Below the pieces are notes generated by a model. It ran no database searches. It worked only from the letters and a program-made list of their open reading frames with translations, and was not told the DNA's origin. Position numbers and translations under genes: made by a program. Shown here in pieces: positions 1 through 5,622 of a DNA stretch of 8,981 nucleotides; the stretch's first letter is position 1; each line of letters begins with the position of its first letter. The stretch spans positions 1-8,981 of the forward strand of contig CAMVRW010000088.1 in the NCBI GenBank assembly GCA_947169985.1. Direction: 5' to 3'. Source of the DNA: an uncultured Butyrivibrio sp. (GTDB lineage: Bacteria; Bacillota; Clostridia; Lachnospirales; Lachnospiraceae).

Positions 1-32
1 AAACAGTCAATACTGATTATGTGATCAGAATT

Positions 33-49
33 TTAACGGATTTTTAACA
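33..49 (+). promoter_or_regulatory. Pho-box-like tandem hexamers (candidate PhoP operator)
   Basis: Two copies of TTAAC(G/A), at 33-38 and 44-49, are spaced exactly 11 bp apart, one helical turn, on the coding strand. PhoP of Bacillus-type bacteria binds direct repeats close to TT(A/C/T)A(C/T)A separated by about 5 bp, which this matches. The second copy doubles as the -35 hexamer of the candidate promoter. The genes just downstream encode two phosphatases, which fits, but no regulator is present in the window. Only two good repeats are seen where four are usual, and AT-rich DNA can produce them by chance. Confidence 0.35.
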
Positions 50-71
50 CTTTATTTGGTAGAATTATGAT
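44..71 (+). promoter_or_regulatory. Sigma-A type promoter upstream of the phosphatase genes
   Basis: TTAACA at 44-49 (one mismatch to TTGACA) and TATGAT at 66-71 (one mismatch to TATAAT) are separated by 16 bp. Transcription would start near 78, leaving a leader of about 40 nt before the ATG at 122. This is the only convincing promoter seen in an intergenic region of the window and probably drives the first genes at least. Nothing else is recognisable in bases 1-32. Confidence 0.55.
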
Positions 72-121
72 TATAGAAGAAAGAGATAAAGAATAATCTA
101 TCTGCCATATAAGGAGAATGA

Positions 122-742
122 ATGCGTATTTATATTGTTCGTCATGGAGAGACGGATGCAAATAAAAAAGGTTACGCTCAGGGGCGGACTGATGATCCAC
201 TGAATAAGAACGGTGAAATACTTGCGGGGATCACCGGATGTGGCATGAAAGACATCCACTTTGACTGCTGCATATCCAGCCCACTGATCAGAGCCAGGCA
301 AACAGCAGAGATCATACTCAGGGAATCATGCAACAGCGTTCCTATTTCCTTTGACAACCGTATTAAAGAAATGAACTTTGGCAGCTTTGAGGGAACGAGC
401 ATCAGGGATGAAAAGGTAGTTCGATTCCTAAAAGAACCGGTCATTGATTACCGGTTTCCGGATGGCGAAAGCATTTCAGACGTAATGAAAAGAACGCAGG
501 AGTTTTTGAAAGAGCTTATTTCAAAGGACGACGGTAAGACGTATCTGGTGTCAACACATGGATGCGCACTAAGAGCAATGCTGAATTTTCTGTATGAGTA
601 TCCGGGAGATTACTGGCATGGGCATGTTCCCTATAATTGCTGCGTGAATGTCATTGAGGTTAAGAATGGTGCTGCGACACTAATTGCTGATGATTTAATC
701 TATTACGATCAGGATATGGCTATTGATCGATATAAGGAATAA
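122..742 (+). CDS. Histidine phosphatase (phosphoglycerate mutase-like) family protein
   Basis: A 206-residue cytosolic protein of histidine phosphatase clan branch 1, which transfers phosphate through a phospho-histidine. Visible catalytic residues are the N-terminal R7-H8-G9 signature (IVRHGET), R57 in the block SSPLIRARQTAE, the acid E83 in EMNFGSFEG, and the second histidine H146 in STHG. All expected active-site residues are present and the length is normal for the family. The start is fixed by AAGGAG at 111-116, 5 nt before the ATG. The substrate cannot be read from sequence: relatives include broad phosphatases, alpha-ribazole phosphatase (CobC) and sugar-phosphate phosphatases, and no cobalamin gene is nearby to support CobC. 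It is first in a run of same-strand genes and is followed 41 nt later by a second, unrelated phosphatase. The Pho-box-like promoter upstream hints at phosphate control. Confidence 0.9.
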   Translation: MRIYIVRHGETDANKKGYAQGRTDDPLNKNGEILAGITGCGMKDIHFDCCISSPLIRARQTAEIILRESCNSVPISFDNRIKEMNFGSFEGTSIRDEKVVRFLKEPVIDYRFPDGESISDVMKRTQEFLKELISKDDGKTYLVSTHGCALRAMLNFLYEYPGDYWHGHVPYNCCVNVIEVKNGAATLIADDLIYYDQDMAIDRYKE

Positions 743-783
743 GCAAATACCATGATCAGTGATGTTAAGGAGGTATCTTTTTT

Positions 784-1695
784 ATGGAATGGGAAGCGAG
801 CTTAATTGAATGGATGCAGGCACATATCGGCAATCTGGGAGGGTGTGTGGAACTGCTGGCGTTTATTGGTGCGGAGGCCGGTCTGCTTTTAGTTATCCTT
901 GGTGTGATGTTTTGCTGGAAAAAGGAAGCGGGCCAGAAGCTGGCATTGATCGTAGTGACTGTGAATATGTGGCTTCCCATGATCAAATCCATCGTGCTGA
1001 GGCCCCGGCCTTATATGGGATATCCCGACAGGATAAAACCGCTTGTTTTGGATGATAAAGCACCTGCGACAGATGTGGCTGCTCATGGCTATTCATTCCC
1101 AAGTATGCATAGTGCATCAATCCCGGCATTATACTTTACGCTGGCGATGGAAGTGAAAAAGAAATGGATTTGGATACTTGCTTCAGTTTTAACAGTATTG
1201 GTAGGTGTTTCCAGAGCCGTAGCCGGCATGCATTATCCGACAGATATTCTTGCAGGATGGATACTAGGCTTTGCGTCGATTGGCGTGTTTACGCTTCTTG
1301 ACCGCTATATCCAGAAGGAGTGGCTATTTCATGCAGTCCTGTTTGCAACTGCTATTCCGGGGTTCTTCTATGTGCGCACGAATGATTTCTATACTGCGTT
1401 GGGATGTCTGATCGGCGGTGTAGCAGCATATTATTTTGAACGGAAATATGTAAACTATCAGGATACCCGCAGGATTCCTGCAATGATACTGCGCATGATC
1501 GGCGCTCTACTGATCTATGTTGTGGTAAATACGCTTTTGAAGCTCCCCTTCGATAAAGATTTTCTCGCTGGAGCAAGTCTCGGTGCTTTAATGATCCGAA
1601 TGGCTCGTTATGCGATCATCATGTTTCTGATCACGGGAGTATATCCTTCTGCATTTCCTTGGTTTGAGCGTGTCGGAAATAAGTCAGGGCGCTAA
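784..1695 (+). CDS. PAP2-family integral membrane phosphatase
   Basis: A 303-residue multi-pass protein of the type 2 phosphatidic acid phosphatase (PAP2) superfamily, which removes phosphate from lipid phosphates or pyrophosphates at the membrane. The three signature motifs are present: K68-x6-R75-P76 (KSIVLRPRP), P106-S-M-H109, and S143-R-x5-H150-x3-D154 (SRAVAGMHYPTD). The second motif reads PSMH instead of the usual PSGH; the catalytic-triad histidines H109 and H150 are retained. Beyond residue 160 there is an extra hydrophobic region of about 140 residues with several probable membrane spans, so it is longer than minimal PAP2 enzymes. Translation starts behind a near-perfect TAAGGAGGT at 766-774. 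Possible substrates include undecaprenyl pyrophosphate, phosphatidic acid and phosphatidylglycerophosphate; sequence alone does not decide. Family call is firm. Confidence 0.92.
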   Translation: MEWEASLIEWMQAHIGNLGGCVELLAFIGAEAGLLLVILGVMFCWKKEAGQKLALIVVTVNMWLPMIKSIVLRPRPYMGYPDRIKPLVLDDKAPATDVAAHGYSFPSMHSASIPALYFTLAMEVKKKWIWILASVLTVLVGVSRAVAGMHYPTDILAGWILGFASIGVFTLLDRYIQKEWLFHAVLFATAIPGFFYVRTNDFYTALGCLIGGVAAYYFERKYVNYQDTRRIPAMILRMIGALLIYVVVNTLLKLPFDKDFLAGASLGALMIRMARYAIIMFLITGVYPSAFPWFERVGNKSGR

Positions 1696-1713
1696 AACGC
1701 ACCATAAAATAAC

Positions 1714-1719
1714 GGAGGT
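1714..1719 (+). promoter_or_regulatory. Ribosome binding site that fixes the start of the 187-aa membrane protein
   Basis: GGAGGT lies 7 nt before the ATG at 1727. The open frame extends back to a TTG at 1664 inside the PAP2 gene, but that codon has no Shine-Dalgarno sequence and would add 21 hydrophilic residues, so 1727 is preferred. Confidence 0.75.
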
Positions 1720-1726
1720 TACTAAA

Positions 1727-2290
1727 ATGAAAGTGAGATTCCAGAAAAAATCAGAGATTTTTGAGATTGCTATCACTGCCCTGGGCGGTGCTTTCTCAGT
1801 AGGCATGGTGATCTATGGCGTGTTGAAACTGGGACTTAAAGAAACGTGGCCTGAACTGGTGTTAAACCTGTTCTACATAGCATGCCTCTTGATGATGGCC
1901 ATGTACTTTTTCAATTTCCGGATCACTAAGATGCAGTTCAATTATTGGTGTTCGGTGTGCGTAGGTGCCACGGTATTGTTGCGTGATGTTCTCTTCGCGC
2001 CGCCTTTGTCATTTCGAATAATCCGCCTTGCGTGTTTAACGCTTTCAGTAATACTGCTCCTAATACTCACCTACTTTTATGCCCGCAAGGAGTGGAAGAC
2101 ATATTCAAAGCGTAATCTATGGATGATCTGCATTATCGACATGGTAGTCGCAGCGCTTTACACTGTCGATATCTGTCTTGAACCCGTCAATGAATACACT
2201 GCCTATCTGCTGACGGAGATCTGGATACGCCCGACTATTACTTATGGCCTGGTGGCCTGCTTTGTGTCGGAGACGGAAGATGATGAATGA
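1727..2290 (+). CDS. Multi-pass membrane protein of unknown function
   Basis: A 187-residue protein that I do not recognise. It opens with a short basic stretch (MKVRFQKK) followed by about five or six hydrophobic segments, roughly at residues 13-33, 44-64, 70-90, 98-117, 130-148 and 160-180, and ends in an acidic tail (SETEDDE). The short basic linker ARKEWKTYSKR separates the fourth and fifth segments. No catalytic motif is visible. It follows the PAP2 gene by 31 nt and is probably co-transcribed with the two phosphatases, so it may be an accessory or transport partner; that is inference from position only. Its last codons overlap the start of a possible 32-residue ORF. Confidence 0.8.
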   Translation: MKVRFQKKSEIFEIAITALGGAFSVGMVIYGVLKLGLKETWPELVLNLFYIACLLMMAMYFFNFRITKMQFNYWCSVCVGATVLLRDVLFAPPLSFRIIRLACLTLSVILLLILTYFYARKEWKTYSKRNLWMICIIDMVVAALYTVDICLEPVNEYTAYLLTEIWIRPTITYGLVACFVSETEDDE

Positions 2291-2378
2291 GGATGGAGAA
2301 CACGTATCTACCTTCGTCAAACTGACTGCGGACGAGCGGATGGCCTATGAAGCACTCGGTATCGGGAGCAAGGAATGA
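2280..2378 (+). CDS. Possible 32-residue small protein overlapping the membrane gene
   Basis: The reading frame begins ATGATG at 2280-2285, overlapping the stop of the membrane gene (2288-2290) by 11 nt, and ends at TGA 2376-2378, just before the ribosome binding site of the next gene. It would encode 32 residues, rather acidic, with a possible amphipathic helix around TADERMAYEALGI. The overlap would allow translational coupling. There is no strong Shine-Dalgarno sequence (only GGAAG upstream), and the peptide matches nothing I know. It could instead be a chance frame or the remnant of a longer gene. The 106-nt gap it occupies holds no other convincing element. Confidence 0.3.
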   Translation: MMNEDGEHVSTFVKLTADERMAYEALGIGSKE

Positions 2379-2396
2379 TATAAGGAAAGGAGAATT

Positions 2397-3110
2397 ATGC
2401 AAAATAAGATGTATCAGGTATCCACACTACAGGCTCTTGCCCTGGGATACAGCAAAGCAGTAATAAGTGTAGGAGAGCTGCTTCAGGAAGGCGACACTGG
2501 GCTTGGAACCTTTGAAGACGTGAATGGCGAAATGATCCTGATGGATGGTCATTGCTATAGGGCGGATCAGGACGGAAATGTGACAGAGATCCCGCATGAA
2601 ACGGGGGTTCCCTTTTCGGCTGTAGCAAAATTTTGCGGTGAGCAAGAGTTTTTGCTTAAGGACATTTTGGATATCACGTCGCTCCGCACAGAGCTGACAA
2701 GAAAGATAGAAGAGAGATTTGGCCTCAACAGCATGCATGTTGTGAGGATTGATGGGGTATTTGAAAAGGTGGACGCCAGATCAGAGGCTCCGTACAAGTC
2801 GCATCATGTCACATTAAAGGAAGTGCTTGGCATGACGCAGAAGGCGTTTATTTTTGAAAATATCCGAGGGTCTCTGGTGGGGGTATATTTCCCCGATTAT
2901 ATGGATGGTATTAACATGCCCGGATGGCATCTTCATTTTCTTTCCGAGGACAGATCAAAAGGAGGTCATGTTTTTGATGTGTCGGTTCAGGAGGGTATTG
3001 CAAAAGTTGACAAGATTACCAATATTTTTATAAATCTTCCTAAGGAAGCTGCTTTTGATACCTATTCTCTTAAGCAGGATCTGCAGGCTGAAATAAAATC
3101 TATTGAATAA
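2397..3110 (+). CDS. budA: Alpha-acetolactate decarboxylase
   Basis: A 237-residue cytosolic enzyme, called BudA or AlsD, that converts alpha-acetolactate to acetoin and CO2, diverting pyruvate carbon to neutral products and removing excess acetolactate. The N-terminal region with STLQAL, GDTGLGTFEDVNGEM and the Gly-Val-Pro-Phe segment is characteristic. The zinc-binding histidines are visible near the C-terminus as H178-x-H180-x10-H191 (GWHLHFLSEDR...GGHVFD), with the spacing known from the Brevibacillus enzyme. Length is typical and no key residue is missing. The start follows GAAAGGAGA at 2385-2393. No acetolactate synthase gene lies in the window, so the substrate must come from an enzyme encoded elsewhere. 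The next gene begins 17 nt downstream and is probably co-transcribed. Confidence 0.93.
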   Translation: MQNKMYQVSTLQALALGYSKAVISVGELLQEGDTGLGTFEDVNGEMILMDGHCYRADQDGNVTEIPHETGVPFSAVAKFCGEQEFLLKDILDITSLRTELTRKIEERFGLNSMHVVRIDGVFEKVDARSEAPYKSHHVTLKEVLGMTQKAFIFENIRGSLVGVYFPDYMDGINMPGWHLHFLSEDRSKGGHVFDVSVQEGIAKVDKITNIFINLPKEAAFDTYSLKQDLQAEIKSIE

Positions 3111-3118
3111 AGGTGAGG
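3111..3118 (+). promoter_or_regulatory. Ribosome binding site deciding the PreA-like start
   Basis: AGGTGAGG ends 9 nt before the ATG at 3128. A GTG at 3113 in the same frame would add five residues, but it lies inside this Shine-Dalgarno sequence and has none of its own at a workable distance. The ATG at 3128 is therefore preferred, and the GTG looks like part of the ribosome binding site. Confidence 0.7.
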
Positions 3119-3127
3119 GATTATTAT

Positions 3128-4633
3128 ATGTTGATAAAACCTGCTATTGAACGTTCCGATATGATTTATTGTGCGCTGTGTAAAGATGCGCCATGCAATA
3201 GCGCATGTTTGGCTATGGATCCAGCCAGGGCATTACTTGGAATCTGGTTTGACAATCAGGATGTTGCAGCAATGAAACTTCCTGAGAAAAATGCCTGCGC
3301 AGACTGTAGTGCACCATGCGAAAAAGCATGTGTTAATAGCGGGAGTGTTCCAATTAAAGGCCTTATGACTGCCCTATATGAAAAAGTAAAACCTGAGGTA
3401 GAAGTTGCTATACCGGATGATGAGAATAGGCTTAAGTGTGATATATGCGGAGTACCGCTTGAAAATCCATTTCTTTTGTCTTCATCTGTAGTTGCATCCA
3501 CCTACGACATGTGTGCAAGAGCTTTTGAAGCAGGCTGGGCAGGGATATCTTTTAAGACAATCTGCTCATTTGACATTCATGAAGCTTCTCCGAGATATTC
3601 TGCAATCAAGGGAGATAACGGAAGCATAATTGGCTTTAAGAATATCGAGCAGCTTTCAGATCACAGCGTAGTTGAGAACATGGAGATATTCAGAAAACTG
3701 AAAGAGAATTACCCATCAAAGTTTATTCTTGCATCAATTATGGGACAGGACGAAGCGGAATGGGAGTCACTAGCTAAGATCTGTGAAGAAAACGGAGCAG
3801 ATGCAATTGAGCTTAATTTCTCATGCCCAAACATGCAGGAAGATGGCCTTGGATCAGATATAGGCCAGGTACCTGAACTGGTTGAGAGGTTTACCAGGGC
3901 AGCTAAAAGAAGTACGACTATTCCGGTTCTGGCGAAGCTTACACCTAACGTTGCCACAATGAGTCCTGCTGCAGAGGCAGCACTACGTGGCGGTGCGGAT
4001 GGGATAGCTGCGATCAATACCATAAAAAGCATTGTCGGAGTAAGTCCATATACATTTGTTTCGGCACCTGCAGTAAAGGGAAAGTCTGCAGTTGGTGGTT
4101 ACAGCGGAAATGCCGTAAAACCCATAGCACTCAGATTTATTGCTGAAATTGGCCAGAATCCAACACTTAAAGGAATACATATAAGCGGAATGGGCGGAAT
4201 CGAAACCTGGAGGGATGCTCTTGAGTTTATCCTTATGGGGGCTGGCTCAATACAGATAACGACTGCTGTAATGCAATATGGATACAGGATAATAGATGAA
4301 CTGAAGGAAGGACTGAATTATTACCTTGTACAAATGGGAATAAAATCTGTAAAAGACGTTATTGGTGCAGGTCTTGACAGCGTAAGTGATACAACTGATG
4401 TACTGGAGAGAGACACAGTTCTTTTCCCTGCATTTAATCTGGAAAAATGTAATGGCTGTGGAAGATGTGTTATCTCCTGTAATGACGGAGGGCATCAGGC
4501 AATCAGATTCGATGACCGTAAACCAAAGCTCGACGGAAGCAAATGCGTGGGATGCCACCTGTGCAAGCTTGTGTGTCCGAATGATGCGATTGAAGCAGGA
4601 AAAAAGCGTATAAAAAAGATGGATAGACCATAA
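3128..4633 (+). CDS. preA: PreA-type dihydropyrimidine dehydrogenase subunit with an N-terminal PreT-like iron-sulfur module
   Basis: A 501-residue cytosolic iron-sulfur flavoprotein. Residues about 100-420 form a dihydroorotate dehydrogenase-like FMN barrel very close to E. coli PreA, with the active-site segment NFSCPNM (catalytic-type C233) and conserved blocks GFKNIEQ, GGADGIAAINT, YSGNAVKPIALRF, GMGGIETW and MQYGYRI. Two C-terminal [4Fe-4S] motifs follow: C441, C444, C447, C451 and C473, C476, C479, C483. In E. coli, PreA with PreT reduces uracil and thymine using NADH. Unusually, residues 1-80 carry two more cysteine clusters (C15/18/23/27 and C57/60/64/68) resembling the start of PreT and GltD (CxxCxDAPCxxAC). 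E. coli PreA (about 411 residues) lacks this part. No PreT flavin/NAD domain is encoded nearby, so the electron donor and true substrate are uncertain; the family call is solid. Confidence 0.88.
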   Translation: MLIKPAIERSDMIYCALCKDAPCNSACLAMDPARALLGIWFDNQDVAAMKLPEKNACADCSAPCEKACVNSGSVPIKGLMTALYEKVKPEVEVAIPDDENRLKCDICGVPLENPFLLSSSVVASTYDMCARAFEAGWAGISFKTICSFDIHEASPRYSAIKGDNGSIIGFKNIEQLSDHSVVENMEIFRKLKENYPSKFILASIMGQDEAEWESLAKICEENGADAIELNFSCPNMQEDGLGSDIGQVPELVERFTRAAKRSTTIPVLAKLTPNVATMSPAAEAALRGGADGIAAINTIKSIVGVSPYTFVSAPAVKGKSAVGGYSGNAVKPIALRFIAEIGQNPTLKGIHISGMGGIETWRDALEFILMGAGSIQITTAVMQYGYRIIDELKEGLNYYLVQMGIKSVKDVIGAGLDSVSDTTDVLERDTVLFPAFNLEKCNGCGRCVISCNDGGHQAIRFDDRKPKLDGSKCVGCHLCKLVCPNDAIEAGKKRIKKMDRP

Positions 4634-4650
4634 CTTCCAGGAGACCAGCT

Positions 4651-5592
4651 ATGAACATCAACAAGAATAAGTTGAATAAAAAGGTTTTAATAGCTATTAC
4701 CTGCATGCTTATTTCATATACAGCTGGATGTGGAAGGAATGCGGTAATAACCAGGCAGACAGATGAACAGCAGACCGGTAGTATTGAAAATGCTATTGTC
4801 AGCTATCTTGGTCCTGAAGGGACTTACACACAGGAAGCATGTGGAGTGTTCTTCGGGCGAAATGGAAATTATGAACCATATAGTACAGTTAGTGAGGCTG
4901 TTGATGCTTTAGAGGCGGGAAATGCCGATTATGCTGTTATTCCCCAGGAAAATACCATTGGCGGTGCCGTAACAGACTATGTCGATATAGTGCTCACTCA
5001 CGAGAAATTATCTGTTGTTGGAGAGGTTGTGTTACCAATCAACCAGAACCTCCTTGTGATTCCTGGGACAAAATTAAATGAGATAAAGACGGTTTATTCT
5101 CATAAACAGGGAATTGCGCAGGGCAAAGAATGGCTTGGCAGGAATCTTCCTAATGCAGAGGTAATAGAGGTTTCAAGCACTGCTGAAGGTGCCAAAATGG
5201 TATCTGAGTCTAATGATAAGGCCTGTGCTGCCATAGCATCTGCAGCTTGTGTAGATGTATATGGTCTTGAGATGCTGGCAGATGCAATTCAGGAAAATGG
5301 CAGCAACAAGACCAGGTTTTACGTGTTATCAAATGATCCTCCTAAGGAGACGCAAGCTAAGAGACTTGCTTTTGTTGCTTCCGGTTCTGCGAAGGATTTA
5401 CCATCTTTGATGAAAGAGATAAATGAACAGAATATGACTCTTATATCGATCCATGACAGGCCTATGAAGACAGAGCTTGGAGAGTATAAGTATTTGATGG
5501 AATGTACTGACTGTGACTATCAGACCTATTTGCTGCTGGAGAAAAAGAGTGCAATGAAATTACGTTATCTTGGAAGCTTTGATGAAAAATGA
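4651..5592 (+). CDS. Prephenate dehydratase-like protein with lipoprotein signal peptide
   Basis: A 313-residue protein whose body matches prephenate dehydratase (prephenate to phenylpyruvate, phenylalanine synthesis): YLGPEGTYTQEA at 52-63, PQEN at 98-101, the GEVVLPINQNLL block at 124-135, SSTAEGAKMV at 175-184, and the catalytic-type T221-R-F. A C-terminal ACT-like domain (about 236-312) follows, with the usual ESRP phenylalanine-binding motif altered to HDRP (268-271). The unusual part is residues 1-27: a lysine-rich start, a hydrophobic core (VLIAITCMLISYTA) and a lipobox ending A-G-C27, then a short polar linker. There is no in-frame Met between this leader and the domain, and AGGAGA at 4639-4644 supports the start at 4651. 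It is therefore predicted to be an exported, lipid-anchored protein. The catalytic fold is related to type 2 periplasmic binding proteins, so a binding or sensing role is an alternative to catalysis. It starts 17 nt after the PreA-like gene. Confidence 0.85.
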   Translation: MNINKNKLNKKVLIAITCMLISYTAGCGRNAVITRQTDEQQTGSIENAIVSYLGPEGTYTQEACGVFFGRNGNYEPYSTVSEAVDALEAGNADYAVIPQENTIGGAVTDYVDIVLTHEKLSVVGEVVLPINQNLLVIPGTKLNEIKTVYSHKQGIAQGKEWLGRNLPNAEVIEVSSTAEGAKMVSESNDKACAAIASAACVDVYGLEMLADAIQENGSNKTRFYVLSNDPPKETQAKRLAFVASGSAKDLPSLMKEINEQNMTLISIHDRPMKTELGEYKYLMECTDCDYQTYLLLEKKSAMKLRYLGSFDEK

Positions 5593-5608
5593 ATGGAGAC
5601 GTTACTGA

Positions 5609-5615
5609 AGGAGGA
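5609..5615 (+). promoter_or_regulatory. Ribosome binding site fixing the HdeD-like start
   Basis: AGGAGGA ends 7 nt before the ATG at 5623. The frame also contains an ATG at 5593, directly after the preceding stop, but that codon has no Shine-Dalgarno sequence and would add ten polar residues, with this site inside them. Confidence 0.75.
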
Positions 5616-5622
5616 AATCACT

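Noticed and set aside
22..27. TGATCA palindrome upstream of the promoter, also found at 753-758
   Set aside because: A six-base palindrome recurs by chance, and the sequences around the two copies are not related.
775..783. T-rich run after the first gene as an intrinsic terminator
   Set aside because: No GC-rich stem precedes it; it is the spacer between the ribosome binding site and the PAP2 start codon.
1664..1726. Upstream TTG start extending the 187-aa membrane protein
   Set aside because: There is no Shine-Dalgarno sequence, it lies inside the PAP2 gene, and the ATG at 1727 has GGAGGT at ideal spacing.
2379..2384. TATAAG as a -10 element before budA
   Set aside because: No -35 hexamer lies 16-18 bp upstream, and a start from here would remove the ribosome binding site from the transcript.
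2427..2738. Open frames on the minus strand, such as this one and 4247-4558
   Set aside because: They lie wholly inside well-supported genes, resemble no family, and have no ribosome binding sites.
3113..3127. GTG start for the PreA-like protein
   Set aside because: The GTG is part of the Shine-Dalgarno sequence serving the ATG at 3128 and has no ribosome binding site of its own.
4590..4614. TTGAAG...TATAAA as a promoter before the lipoprotein gene
   Set aside because: The spacer is only 13 bp and the elements lie within conserved coding sequence at the end of the PreA-like gene.
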